From: Cavia porcellus
Taxonomy: Eukaryota > Chordata > Mammalia > Rodentia > Caviidae
Assembly (NCBI RefSeq): GCF_034190915.1
Contig: NW_026947489.1
Coordinates: forward strand, 55,862,001-55,926,000
Reading direction: 5' to 3'
DNA length: 64,000 nt
Shown here one piece after another: positions 31,501 to 39,790 of this stretch. Made by a program: the position numbers and the translations under genes. The notes beneath the pieces are model-generated. The model did no database searches. It saw only the letters and a program-made list of their open reading frames with translations, and was not told the origin of the DNA. Numbering within the stretch: position 1 is the first letter of the stretch; every line of letters starts with the position of its first letter.

Positions 31501-34500
31501 AGGGAGGAATCTGCATAACAGCTGAGGTGGTAGCTAGTGATTCGGGTCAGGGCTTCAGTTCTGATGTGCGACCCTTTTCGTCCTGGGAGGTCACAGGCTC
31601 TTTCTCGAGGCTTGGTCCCGGCCGATATCTCTCTACCCAACCCGGCTTAACCGTGTATTTGGGGAATCACAGAGTGGAGATCACACATCAGCTCAGCCAG
31701 CCCAACTGACACTGCTTAAAGCTAATTGAAAGGACAAAAAAATAGCCCAGCCAGCTCTCTGCACATCAATACATGGAGATAAGGCCAAGTTTATCCAAAA
31801 TGGAGATAGCTGCTCTTCTTTTCAAGGAGAGTCGAGTACAGTGATCTCTGTGGTTCCCCACATATATCCATTTTATAGATGAAACAGGCAATCTGAAATA
31901 CAGAGGCAAAATCACTCAGGAACGTAGTTAGTGGCAGGGTAGAAACCAGAACCCCCTTGTCCCAGAGCCCTCACCCCATCTCTTCTGTTCTCTGAGTCTT
32001 CTGTTGGGAGCTGGTGCATTGCATATGAGAACTCCAGAAGAGGAAAGTCCCACTGTCATATCTGTGGAACCCACGGGAAGAACATGTTGCCATCTTTTAT
32101 GGTTAAGGGTGTGACACTGTATTCACCCAAGGTCAGACGTTTGTCATGCCTGACTGCTTTGTAATCGTAAACACACACGTGCACGTCTGCGTCTGGCCTC
32201 ACTGGGGAACAGCAAGGACAAATCACTCATATGCAAGCACAAACACATGGTGAGCACCAGCCAGTGACAGAGCAGGACTCTCTCTCATAGTCTTGCTAGC
32301 ACTGTCCCACTGCCCTGCTTCTGGGACCTCTGCTCCCTGCCTCCTGCCACCCCGTGACTCCAACAGGAATACAACACTCCCACCCCCTCGCTTGGCAACT
32401 GCTGGCCACTGTGCTCCTGACCCCAGAATGTCCTGATGACTGATGAGCAGAAAAGGACCCTTGGTCATGTGCTTCTTCATCCCCAGGAGCAGAGCCCCTG
32501 GCGCCTGCCCAGGATGCATCCTCCCAGGTGAAGCGAGAGGAAGCACTGTGTACCCGGGGCCAGCGGGGCTTGGAGGACAGAGCCATTCCCACGGAATCCA
32601 TCACCGGTGAGTGAGCCCGATAGCCGCCCCCCCCCCCCCCCAGGGCAGGAGGAAGGGAAGAGAGTGCTGCACACACAGCAAGTGCGCAGCCCAGACGTGT
32701 CTCTCGGGTTAGGGCTGCGGCATTGCTGCAGGGGTGCAGTTGAGGCCCTGAAGACCCCACATCTGGGCCTCACTTGTCCTGCTTCCTCCTTTTGCTGTGG
32801 TCCTAGTTTTGAGCTTTCCCTCCCTCTCCTTTAAAAACAGTATCATACTAGTGGCCAGGTATAGTGGCGTGCACCTGAGAAGCTGAGGCAGGAGAACTTC
32901 CATGAGTTCAAGGTCAGCCTAGGCTACATTGTTGAGTTCAAGGCCAGACTGCACTACATAGTGAGATCATGTCTAAAAAAAAAAAAAAAAACCAGAAACA
33001 GTATCACACCAGGTGATGGGGCACAAGTCAGTAATCCCAACAGGCCAAGGAAGGAAGGCTGCAAGTTCAAGATCATGCTGGGCTACACAGCAAGACCTTG
33101 TCTGGAAAAACAAAAATAAAAATTAGATAAATGAGAGATTCATTGTAAGGAATTGATTAGTTCATATTATGGTGGAGGCCACAAGTTCCAATTTGTAGGG
33201 CAGTCTGGTGGTTTAGAGGGCTGGACAGAAGCTGGGCATGGTGGCAGACACGTGTAATCTCAGCCCTTGGGAGGCTGAGGCCAAAAGATTACCACAAGTT
33301 CGAGGCCAGCCTGGGTCAGAAAGTGAGCTCAAGGCCAGTCTGAACCTTATAGTGAAACCCTGCCTCAAAAAAGAACCAAAAAAAGAAAAGAACTGGACAG
33401 AGCAGGTCTTTCTGTCTGCAGTCTGGAGCCATCTGCTGGCAGAACTTCTTCCTTGGGAGAGGCTCCTTTTTCTGTTAAGGCCTTCAGTGGAATGGTCCAC
33501 AGCTGCTTTTCTGGTAATCTGTTGCCTTAAATGTTAGCATCATCTGGAAAATGCCTTCATAGAAATGTCTAGGATAATGTTTAACTAAACATCTGCTTAA
33601 CACAGAAAAAGAATCACCAGCTATATTAATATCTGTAGCCTGGCCACATCCCCTCTAGGCAAACTCACAGTGACTGTGGCCCCTGGGGGGAGAGGACAGC
33701 CCTTTCCCGACATTAGATAGGGCCTTGAAGGCATCAGGTGTTGCTATTTTTGATGAGATCATTAGCGATAAGGGTGACTTGGGTTTAAGAGACAGTGGCG
33801 GAAGACTTTTCTTTCCTTCATGTGACTAAAATAAACCAGAAAGTGCTGTGCTCCTGGGATGTGGCTTCATGACATCCCTGTTCCATGGTGGTCAAGGTGC
33901 ACAGTGGGACCTCATTCTGGGAGATAAGTCTCTGGAACACAGAGCCTCTCCATACCTCAAAGTCACTGCTGTCACCCCCTGTAATGTCCACTGATTGTTC
34001 ACCAATTAGGGCAACTTGTTATTACCTGTGACTGACCTTTAGAGAAAACAGATAATTGTATGCAATCAAGGATTTCTTCAGGCCTGGTGTAGTGGCACAT
34101 TTGTAATCCCAGCACTCAGGAGGCTGAGGCAAAAGGATCGCCATGAGTTCAACGCCAGCCTACACTGCATAGTGAGACCCTGTCTCAACAAAGCAAAACA
34201 AAACACAAAGATTTGCGCAAAGCACAAACTGGCCACAGCCTTTCCTCCTCTAACACCTGTGCTGCTCTCTTCTCACAAATAGACTCCCCCATCTCTGCCC
34301 AGGACCTCTTGTCCCGGATTAAGCAGGAGGAGCCACAGTGTGTGTGGGACCAGCAGGATTTGGCAGAGAGAGATATTCCCACAGACCCCAATTCAGGTAA
34401 GAAAGACATGAATGAGCACAAGGTCAAAGGAATTGCCCCTTGGATCCTTTATTGTGTCAATTGAACTGACCCTACAATTACCTCAGCACTGATTTTTGAA

Positions 34501-37500
34501 TAGTCAGAACAACCAAAACGCTCCAGAAAAGATATCTATATTTCATTTTCCAAGAAGAAGTAATTTATATATTCTGGGTCTGGAATGTCTTTGGAGTGAA
34601 TACTAGGTAGATACCTCCAAAGAACCTTCTGGGTAAGCTAGGTGTGGCGGTACATGCCTGTAATCCTGGTACTCGGGGGGGGGGGGGGAGCTGAGGCAGG
34701 ATGATCGCCTCAAATCTGAGGTCAGCCTGAATTACACAGTAAGGCCCTGTCCCTCCTCGCCAAAAAAACAAAACAAAAGGTAACACTCAACATCTGAATG
34801 CCCAAGTTGCCACCCCCCCATGAGCTAGGGCCTCTGAGTGATGTTCCGAGCCTGTGTGGGGCTGCCAGTGAAACTGTGTGACATCCCTCTTCCTGCCACA
34901 GAGTCTCTCATCTCAGCACACGACATTTTGTCCTGGATCAAGCAGGAGGAGCAGCCATACCCGTGGGGCCCACGAGACTCAATGGAGGGCGAGCTTGGCC
35001 TGGACTCTGGCCCCAGTGAGTACAGCATCCCCAGGATCCCTGAGCATTTGCTTCAGAGCCAAACAGCAGGGCAGGTTGTTTTGCCTCCATCTACGTGCTT
35101 CTAGGGAATACAGGAGCTGCCTGGGGGTGGGACTGGCTTCTACGGCTTCCATGTGTCACTTGTTGCCGTGGTGGGGGTGACAGGGAGAGCCAGGAGACTG
35201 ACATGGGTGCTGGAGGAGATGGCAGCACCTACTGCCACAGCCCCTCAGGCACTGCCAGCAGTCCTGCCCAGGGCCGCCTTCCAGGTCTTCCAAGTTTGCT
35301 GGCAGCTCGGGAGCCTGTGGTGCGGGGATGGGTGTGGGAAGGCCTCCTAAGACCCTGCGAGGCTAGCAAAGGACCAGACCATTGTCCACCTTCCGTCTGA
35401 ATAGGAAACTGTAGGATAGTTTGTCCCTTGCTGTTTTGTCTCAGGGAGGCCACTGAGCTCCAGCAGTCAGGAGTGCCTAGAACTGGGGTGACAGAAGCAT
35501 CCAGAAAGTCTCTCTGCTCCAGTCACTATCAGTCTCTCTTCTTGCCTAAAAGGGCGCCTACCTTCTGTTTCTAATTTTGGGATTTGAAACTAGTGTCTCA
35601 CCAGTGTTTTCTTTGTGCTTTTAAAACTAGCATCTCTGAGTTCAATCCCTGGTACCAAAAAAAAAAAAAAAAAAAAAAAAATCCCTCCAAAAAACAACTA
35701 CAAAACTAGTATCTCCTCTGTGGTTTCTTTGAGGTTTGAAAACAACCTGGTGCAGTGGTCATTGGGGAGGGCCAAATGAATCCTCAGTGAGACTTAGAAT
35801 TGTATGAAGAGCCTTCATGGAAGGGGCCAGAATGGAGGGACAGGAGGCAATCAATGCAGGACTGCCCTGGGCCATGCACGAGAGGAGGGACTGACGACTC
35901 AAAGCCACACGTCAGCCTATGTGGATGCTGCATGGTGGTAAAAGAGGTCTCTGGTTTTACATATTAACCACTGTGTGTGGATCTCTGCTCTCAGACAGTG
36001 GGAAGAAATCCAGTTCACCCAAGTTAATGTGTATGAAGTGAGCGGTCTGGCTAGGACTATGGAGTCCAGTGGCTTCTGTGTGCTTTGGATGGGTGCGGAG
36101 AGCAGGGACAGATTCGAGCCAACTTGGGAGCCACAGCTGGGGTCTGCTGTCGGGTGAGAAGGCAGGAACAACTCCCAGGTCTGGGTCCAGCAGAAAGGGG
36201 TGAACGGTGGCTGAAGAGCTGAGCCCAGAAGCAACCGGGTAGTTGTGGAAAGCAAGTGTTCCACTTCACTAATTTGAGGGGCGGCCAAGGAGCAGTGTCA
36301 GGTAGATGAGGATCAGAGTCTGAAATACAAGGACGAGCTCCATGAGGGTGATTGGGAGATTCTAGGTGCAGAGTGTTTGGCACTTGGAGTGGATCACACT
36401 TCACAGGTGGAGGGTACCCAGTCCCAAGAACCCCCAGTTCTGACCAGCAGGCTATAAGATCTGGGATCCCTGCTCTCCACTCTGGTTAAAAAATGTGCTA
36501 GAAAGCCTCACAGAACGCAGGAAAGCGCTATCCTAATATTTACAGTATAACCATAGCCAAAGGATTTGAGATCAGAACCAGCACAAGAGGACTCAGAAGT
36601 CTAAGTCTGGGCGGTCCTAAACGTGAAGCTCCTGTTGTCCTCTCCCTGTGGAGTCAGGAGATGTCACCCTTGCTTGTAGCACACTGATGCGTGACAATCT
36701 TGTGGTACTGTGATTGGTTGGGGTTTCTTCTTGTGAGTTATTGATTGAATCACTGATGTTTAGCTCAGTGTCAAGCCGCCTCTCCTCCTTTTGCACACAA
36801 GCCCCAAGCTGTTGTCATATGGTCAGTCTTTCTGGCCTGGCCAGGTCCCATCCTGAGTCATCTTATTGGTGTGACCTCTCTGGGGGCCCTCTGTGAGCCC
36901 CTTGGTTAGATGGTCCACTAGGGCCCACCATGGGCATCAGTGACACCCATAACTCAAGAAGTGCCAAGGACTTAGGCTGTGTCCTGGAAGCCATGGGCAG
37001 AGGCAGCAACATATTATACATAGGTTGTAAGACTAGGTACTTTGGCCTGGGATTTAGGTCAGTGGCATAAGCGCCTGCCTGGCAAGCACGAGGTCGTGAG
37101 TTCGATCCCCAGTACCAAAAAAAAAAAAAAGACTAGGTACTTTGAAGCTCTAGGGACAGTGTAGCCCAATGAATTAAAGATCATTCAGAGAAGCGGATCA
37201 TCACAAGTTCAAAGCCAGCCTGGGCTACAGCAATGAGTTGTTCAAGGCCAGCCTGATCTACATAGCAAGACTGGCCCCCTGCTGACCTCTGTCTCACACA
37301 CACATACAACCAAAAAAAAAAAAAAAAAGGGGGGGGAGAGAGAGAAATGAGATGGTAGCGAGTGTGTGGAGTTCTCTTAGGTTGGGAGGTAATCAAACCA
37401 TTGCTGTCAACTGCTTCAGAGCTGCCTTAGAGGAGAAAGAAATATATTCTCTTCTATAACCAGAAGTCCAGAGGTTGTTTGGCATCAGGCTAGCTTGATT

Positions 37501-39790
37501 CAAAGCTTCAGCCATGTTTTGCAGGAACCAAGGTCTCTAACTTAACTCAGCCTCGCATCCTTGGTGTAGCATCTTTTTTGGGCCGGTGGTGCTTGGTTCC
37601 AGCTTTCCCAAGAATCATCTCCAGAACCCCTGGGAAAAGGAAAATCTATCTTTTCCCACACACTCTAAGGGGTGGAAGGAATATTCTAGAATCTTCACAG
37701 CAGGCTTCTCACACCCCATTGGCTAGAACTCCATCACAGGCTTATATGTGAATCAGTCACCAGCAGTAACTGGAGAGGAAAAGCCTCATGGTCAGGCAGG
37801 AGGCCAGGGCTGGAGGAGAAGGATGTGTGACATGTCACAGAGGGAAAGCGGGACCCCCTGGAGATGAGAGCCAGGCCTGCGGGGCGTGTAGAATACCCCC
37901 AGAGTGGTTCAGCTTTCTGCAGTGACCTTAGGGTGTATGGACACAGTCACAGGGTTGGGGTTCTCCCAGTAGGCCTGGCTGGAGAGAGGAGAGCCAAGGG
38001 GTTTTGCCAGCAAATGCTTGTGGTGCAGGACAGTGGGGGGCAGACAGAGAGGACAGAGGCCAGCCAGGCAAGGGCTGTGTGCAGGACGGTAGCCCCTCCA
38101 AAGAATTCAAATCAAGGACAGCAGATTATTTTGGCATCTGTCCATGGCCTCAAGCAAGGCGCAGAGGACAGAAAGGGCACCAGAACAGGTGGCAGTGGTA
38201 GAGGTCACTTTCTTCAGGTCTTTACAGGTTGCCTTAGCTGGGGAGGGGACTTAGCAGGCTAGGGGAATTGACTGGACTCTGAGGAGGAGATGGAGGTGGA
38301 GGCAGAAGTCTCCTATATATAGGGAGGACTTTCTAGGTGGGTACCAGGGTGGCTATTATGGCCCCCAGAGCCTGATTGGCCCCCTTGGGTGCCCAGAGCA
38401 GTGGAGAGCTGTGGACTCAAGGACCCAAGGTGAGAGGAAAGGCAGCTGTGAGGGCAGGAGTCAGAGAGGCAGACAGGGGCCAGGGGCAACTCATGCTGTT
38501 CCAGCCACCCAGCCTGGGTTATAGACCCCGCTCCCCATGTCCCACCCCTAGAAGCCTTAGTTGAGTTTTCACCTTGGATGAATTCTGGCAAATTCTTTGC
38601 CTCCTGCTAAAGAATCTGCAGAGAAATTTGCAGTTTGCTAGTCTACAATCAAGTCTTGTTCCCAGCAAGGAGACTTGGGGTGGCAGGTCCCTACTTCTCT
38701 CAGCCTTGGGCTTTCGGAAGGCTTTCCTGTTCTTCCTCTGGTACCCAAGTGGCTGCTTCTAACGCTCCCTGCTACAGTGGCTTTGACAGGTTGGAGGGCA
38801 GTACAGACAGCCACCTGTTACCTGTTCTGTGCCCTCATTTTAGAGAAACTGAGGTCTGTTCATCCCTGGTACCCACAAAAAGAGAGAGAGAAACCAAGAG
38901 CCTGCAATATGCACCCCTTGCGGAGACAACATGGGTCGGAGCAAATCTCTGTCAGCTTGTCACTTTGTGTCTCCCCAGGTGACAGCCTGCTGCTGGTGAA
39001 GAACCCACCCCCAGCTCCTCCGCAACCCCAGTCCCAGCCCCAGCCCCAGCAGCACCCGCAAAGCCTGCCGGCGCTGGCGGTGCCTGAGACCCCCAGTGGC
39101 CCCGCCAGCCGTGCACTGCTGGACGACAGCTTCTCGGTGTTGCCCGGGGACCGTGGCGCAGGCGAGGCACAGGCAGGCGCAGAGGGGGGCGCAGGTGGCA
39201 GCGGCAGTGGGTGCAGTGGGGGCCCCAACGGAGGCCCCGGAGCTGGAGGTGGTTGCGGTAGCTGCTGCCCCGGTGGTCTGCGGCGGAGCCTCCTGGCACA
39301 CGGTGGCGCACGCAGCAAGCCCTACTCGTGCCCGGAGTGTGGCAAGAGCTTTGGGGTGCGCAAGAGCCTCATCATCCACCACCGCAGCCACACCAAGGAG
39401 CGGCCCTATGAGTGCGCAGAGTGCGAGAAGAGCTTCAACTGCCACTCGGGGCTCATCCGCCACCAGATGACACACCGCGGTGAGCGGCCCTACAAGTGCT
39501 CAGAGTGCGAGAAGACCTACAGCCGCAAGGAGCACCTGCAGAACCACCAGCGGCTGCACACGGGCGAGCGGCCCTTCCAGTGCGCGCTGTGCGGCAAGAG
39601 CTTCATCCGCAAGCAGAACCTGCTCAAGCACCAGCGCATCCACACGGGTGAGCGGCCCTACACGTGCGGCGAGTGCAACAAGAGCTTCCGCTACAAGGAG
39701 TCGCTCAAGGACCACCTGCGTGTGCATGGCACGGGCCCGGGCCTGGGCGCCCCACCGCGGCAGCTCCCAGCACCGCCAGAGCGAGACTAG
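19338..39790 (+). CDS. ZNF282: ZNF282 (HUB1): DUF3669 + KRAB + 5 C2H2 zinc-finger protein, complete
   Basis: Complete gene in eight coding exons: 19338-19502, 21650-22069, 28913-29039, 29741-29860, 32487-32606, 34283-34396, 34902-35015 and 38979-39790. They join in frame to 663 codons, close to the human protein (671 aa as I recall). Domains: unique N-terminus (1-55, start MQFVSTR); DUF3669 coiled-coil region (56-195); divergent KRAB-A (about 196-238); four linker modules (about 238-394), three with PsiKxE motifs; a Pro/Gln-rich then Gly-rich spacer; five C2H2 fingers (about 511-643). Known family role: HUB1 is a nuclear DNA-binding regulator first described as a repressor acting on a retroviral LTR element, later as a sumoylated estrogen-receptor coregulator. 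Key residues are intact, so the gene is probably functional. Confidence 0.96.
19938..20060. mobile_element. MER5A-like hAT (Charlie) DNA-transposon relic in the CpG island
   Basis: The text CAAACTTGGCTGCGCATTGG followed by a GAATC...AGCTTTGCA...CCCAAACC...GTTAACTCCGAG pattern follows the MER5A consensus (CACATTGGAATCACC, GGGCCCACCCC, ATCAGAATCTC) as I remember it. It is unusually rich in CpG for such an old element. Confidence 0.5.
20821..20975 (-). mobile_element. B1-type SINE
   Basis: Antisense copy: T-tract, GAGACACGGTCTTGCCATG, two CTTGAAC/CTGGAAC half-motifs from the internal duplication, then TGCCTCAGCTTCCCAAATG and CACCACCATACCTGGCT. Confidence 0.85.
21650..22069 (+). CDS. ZNF282: ZNF282 coding exon 2 (DUF3669/HUB domain)
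   Basis: The acceptor is TGCACACAG|GCT and the donor AAG|GTAGGT; 420 nt, phase 0 at both ends. It encodes [18 protein letters not shown], then the DUF3669 core [55 protein letters not shown] and [19 protein letters not shown]. Heptad-like Leu spacing in the second half suggests a coiled coil, probably for self-association among cluster paralogues (inference). The DNA is nearly identical to ZNF212 exon 2. Confidence 0.96.
22600..22880. mobile_element. Old L1-type LINE fragment
   Basis: The phrases TATTTTGAAGCAAATCCAAGACATC, TCACTCAATGTCCACATTG and ATTTAAATAAGGTCCACATATTG (each read in parts) resemble an ancient mammalian L1M/L1ME 3' region. Subfamily and strand need RepeatMasker. Confidence 0.4.
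22959..23014 (-). mobile_element. ID-like SINE fragment, degraded
   Basis: TCAATACTGAGTATCAAACC...CACTGTACCATTAAGCTACATCCTAGGCC is a decayed antisense ID-like body. Confidence 0.45.
23027..23125 (-). mobile_element. B1-type SINE, old
   Basis: TTTGAGACAAGATCTTGCTA, TTGAACTCCAGATCCTCCTG and TGAATAGCTGGGATTGC are B1/Alu-like antisense landmarks. Confidence 0.6.
23231..23334 (-). mobile_element. ID-like tRNA-derived SINE
   Basis: T-rich tail, GGTACTAGAGTTCGAACTCA, GCTTGCCAGGCAGACAC, CACTGAGCTAAGTCCCCCGG. The internal A and B boxes are recognisable in antisense. Confidence 0.8.
23335..23421 (-). mobile_element. ID-like tRNA-derived SINE, abutting the previous copy
   Basis: A second antisense unit directly follows: T-tract, ACTGGGACTCAAACTCAGGA, TGCTTGCCAAGCAAATGC, GAGCTATCTCCCTGGCC. 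The two lie head-to-tail with no spacer. Confidence 0.75.
24627..24782 (+). mobile_element. B1-type SINE with internal duplication
   Basis: GCTGGGTGTGGTGGCACATC, CTGAGGCAGGAGGATTTCG, two tandem 'AGCCTG..TATAGTGAGTTCAAGG' type segments, GACCCTGTCTCAAAA. Confidence 0.9.
25509..25650 (+). mobile_element. B1-type SINE with internal duplication
   Basis: TTGGCATGGTGGCACACACC, CTGAGGCAGGAGGATCGCTG, a duplicated CAAGGCCAGCCTG segment, GAGACCCTGTCTTAG. Confidence 0.9.
25926..26020 (-). mobile_element. ID-like tRNA-derived SINE
   Basis: TTTTTTGTAACAGGGATCGA, CCTTGGGCTTTCCAGACAGG, GTCACTGAGCTGTATCCCAG. It lies at the edge of the L1 fragment at 26024, with TTTAAG on both sides. Confidence 0.75.
26024..26395 (-). 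mobile_element. L1 LINE fragment (3' region)
   Basis: Read on the minus strand this contains L1 ORF2/3' landmarks. On the plus strand these are TGGTTTATTTCACTTAACC, TTGTGCTCCATTGTGTG, GCTATAAACATGGGTGTGC and ACTGATCTCTAGAGTTG. Confidence 0.65.
26645..26710. repeat. 18-base direct repeat flanking a ~30-base insert
   Basis: TAGCGGGTACGTATTTTG occurs at 26645-26662 and again at 26693-26710, with no mismatch. Between them lies a (TTTG)n run followed by TTTCAGAAGAATGTAACT. This looks like a target-site duplication around a tiny retroposed piece on the minus strand with a (CAAA)n tail. Confidence 0.7.
27400..27720. mobile_element. Inverted pair of mariner (Tc1/mariner) transposase C-terminal relics
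   Basis: The minus strand of 27423-27570 reads, with frameshifts and stops, WLFP..., [18 protein letters not shown], then [16 protein letters not shown]. The plus strand of 27615-27690 reads [20 protein letters not shown]. These match the mariner transposase C-terminus (F-Q-x-C-F-x-x-W ... W-x-K-x-V). Both copies are dead. The two arms form an imperfect inverted repeat of about 50 bases. Confidence 0.6.
28694..28880 (+). mobile_element. B1-type SINE with (GA)n tail
   Basis: TTGGGTGTGGTGGTGCATGC, CTTGGGAGGCTGAGGCAGGA, duplicated internal segment, GAGCCTATCTCAAACAACC, then an AAAG/GA-rich tail that ends only about 30 bases before the ZNF282 KRAB exon. Confidence 0.88.
28913..29039 (+). CDS. 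ZNF282: ZNF282 coding exon 3 (KRAB-A, divergent)
   Basis: The acceptor is GGCCCAG|GTT and the donor is G|GTAAGG; 127 nt, phase 0 to 1. It encodes [33 protein letters not shown] and ENYKTLMSL. The DxAVYFSxxEW core is kept, but the canonical LYRDVMLENY block has become [10 protein letters not shown]. This weakens the expectation of strong TRIM28/KAP1 binding. There is no KRAB-B exon. Confidence 0.95.
29150..29265 (+). mobile_element. B1-type SINE
   Basis: CCCAGCACTTGGGTGGCTGA, GAGTTCAAGGCCAGCCTGAG, AACCTTGTCTCAAATAAC. Confidence 0.8.
29350..29482 (-). mobile_element. B1-type SINE with internal duplication
   Basis: TGATACATGGTTTTGCTGTG, GGCTGGTCTTGAACTC then CAGGCTGGCTTTAAACTC, ATACTGGGATTACAGG. 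Confidence 0.85.
29741..29860 (+). CDS. ZNF282: ZNF282 coding exon 4 (linker module 1)
   Basis: The acceptor is TCACTTCCAG|AT and the donor is ACACAG|GTGATG; 120 nt, phase 1 to 1. It encodes (D)[19 protein letters not shown], then [20 protein letters not shown]. The second half (C-x-W-x-Q ... E-R-x-I-P-x-D) recurs in exon 6. This copy has no PsiKxE motif. Confidence 0.93.
30560..30643 (-). mobile_element. ID-like tRNA-derived SINE with 10-base TSD
   Basis: TTTTTGGTGCCAGGAATCAA, CTTGCCTGGCAGGCACTTGT, CACTGAGCTATATCCGCAGC. It is flanked by AAAATTGCCT at 30550-30559 and 30644-30653. Confidence 0.88.
30655..31080 (-). mobile_element. Old L1-type fragment, split by a B1 insertion
   Basis: AAGTATACAGTTCATTAGTTC, GTAAAGCCATTACCACTAAT and, after the B1, CCACAACATTTTCATCATG and CTGGACTTCACATCCCAGTG follow the ancient L1M antisense pattern. 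Confidence 0.5.
30727..30873 (-). mobile_element. B1-type SINE with internal duplication
   Basis: TTTTTTTGAGACAGGGACTC, GGTTGGCCTTGAGCTCAC followed by a second ...ACTCAAACTTTCAACG segment, GCCATCACACCTGGCTTAA. Confidence 0.88.
31080..32480. other. Unclassified intronic sequence
   Basis: No gene recognised. A MIR-like remnant (ATTTTATAGATGAAACAGGC near 31870 to about 31980) is present. The stretch 31340-31720 is not obviously unique and could be LTR-derived, but I found no decisive terminal motif or target-site duplication. Confidence 0.4.
32487..32606 (+). CDS. ZNF282: ZNF282 coding exon 5 (linker module 2, VKRE)
   Basis: The acceptor is ATCCCCAG|GAG and the donor is CCG|GTGAGT; 120 nt, phase 1 to 1. 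It encodes (G)[18 protein letters not shown], then [25 protein letters not shown] fits the sumoylation consensus. A C-homopolymer of about 17 bases follows the donor within 20 bases. Confidence 0.93.
32854..32995 (+). mobile_element. B1-type SINE with internal duplication
   Basis: GGCCAGGTATAGTGGCGTGC, two tandem GTTCAAGG(T/C)CAG segments, TGAGATCATGTCTAAAAAA tail. Confidence 0.9.
33000..33125 (+). mobile_element. B1-type SINE
   Basis: ACCAGGTGATGGGGCACAAG, CAAGTTCAAGATCATGCTGG, AGACCTTGTCTGGAAAAAC. Confidence 0.8.
33130..33610. mobile_element. Ancient dispersed repeat, interrupted by a B1
   Basis: TAGTTCATATTATGGTGGAGG, CATCTGCTGGCAGAACTTC, GTTAGCATCATCTGGAAAATG and CATAGAAATGTCTAGGATAATG (read in parts) resemble a common old mammalian retroelement end. 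The family was not determined. Confidence 0.35.
33231..33380 (+). mobile_element. B1-type SINE with internal duplication
   Basis: GCTGGGCATGGTGGCAGACA, two CAAGGCCAG / CGAGGCCAG segments, GAAACCCTGCCTCAAAAAAG. Confidence 0.9.
34082..34205 (+). mobile_element. B1-type SINE
   Basis: GCCTGGTGTAGTGGCACATT, AGCACTCAGGAGGCTGAGGC, GAGACCCTGTCTCAACAAAG. It ends about 80 bases before ZNF282 exon 6. Confidence 0.85.
34283..34396 (+). CDS. ZNF282: ZNF282 coding exon 6 (linker module 3, IKQE)
   Basis: The acceptor is ACAAATAG|AC (the polypyrimidine tract is upstream in CTCTCTTCTC) and the donor is TCAG|GTAAGA; 114 nt, phase 1 to 1. It encodes (D)[16 protein letters not shown], then [27 protein letters not shown] is a sumoylation-type motif. 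Confidence 0.95.
34397..34901 (+). other. ZNF282 intron 6
   Basis: Short intron (505 bases) with one B1-type element at 34633-34780 that contains a G-homopolymer. Confidence 0.85.
34633..34780 (+). mobile_element. B1-type SINE interrupted by a G-run
   Basis: AAGCTAGGTGTGGCGGTACA, a run of about 13 G near 34676-34688, AGCTGAGGCAGGATGATCGC, AAGGCCCTGTCCCTCC. Confidence 0.85.
34902..35015 (+). CDS. ZNF282: ZNF282 coding exon 7 (linker module 4, IKQE)
   Basis: The acceptor is CTGCCACAG|AG and the donor is CCCA|GTGAGT; 114 nt, phase 1 to 1. It encodes (E)[16 protein letters not shown], then [21 protein letters not shown]. It is the closest ZNF282 relative of the ZNF398 exon at 6759-6872 (same length, phase and [10 protein letters not shown]). 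Confidence 0.95.
35635..35681 (+). mobile_element. 5'-truncated ID-like SINE
   Basis: Only GAGTTCAATCCCTGGTACC plus a long A-tail remain. Near-identical flanks AAAACTAG(C/T)ATCTC lie on both sides, so it is a genuine truncated insertion. Confidence 0.7.
37044..37130 (+). mobile_element. ID-like tRNA-derived SINE with perfect TSD
   Basis: GGATTTAGGTCAGTGGCATA, GCGCCTGCCTGGCAAGCACG, GTGAGTTCGATCCCCAGTAC, A-tail. The flanks GACTAGGTACTTT at 37031-37043 and 37131-37143 are identical, marking a recent insertion. Confidence 0.95.
37185..37330 (+). mobile_element. 5'-truncated B1-type SINE
   Basis: GCGGATCATCACAAGTTC, duplicated CAGCCTG segments, CTGTCTCACACACACA and an A-tail followed by a G-run. 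Confidence 0.8.
38979..39790 (+). CDS. ZNF282: ZNF282 coding exon 8 (zinc fingers)
   Basis: The acceptor is TCTCCCCAG|GT and the stop TAG is 39788-39790. It begins [17 protein letters not shown], runs through a Pro/Gln stretch and a Gly/Ser/Ala-rich low-complexity spacer, then [13 protein letters not shown]. Five fingers follow (39329-39727): [32 protein letters not shown] and CGECNKSF, each with intact Cys2His2 and TKERPY/RGERPY/TGERPF linkers. The tail ends PAPPERD. The low-complexity spacer explains the small length difference from the human protein. Confidence 0.96.

Larger units (their letters stand above)
29861..32486 (+). other. ZNF282 intron 4
   Basis: Holds an ID-like element (30560), an antisense B1 (30727) nested in an old L1-like stretch (30655-31080), and about 1.4 kb of unclassified sequence (31080-32480) containing a MIR-like remnant near 31870-31980. 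No coding exon seen. Confidence 0.75.
32607..34282 (+). other. ZNF282 intron 5
   Basis: A poly-C tract (about 32626-32642) lies just after the donor. Four B1-type elements (32854, 33000, 33231, 34082) and an older dispersed repeat (33130-33610) split by the third B1 fill most of it. Confidence 0.8.
35016..38978 (+). other. ZNF282 intron 7
   Basis: About 4 kb. ID-like elements at 35635 and 37044 and a truncated B1 at 37185 are clear. The remainder (35.7-37.0 and 37.4-38.9 kb) shows no gene that I recognise; several short ORFs there have no recognisable domains. Confidence 0.75.

Noticed and set aside
37031..37143. tRNA gene (A/B-box bearing sequence)
   Set aside because: The body is tRNA-derived but followed by an A-tail and flanked by a TSD, so it is an ID-like SINE; the same holds for the other copies.
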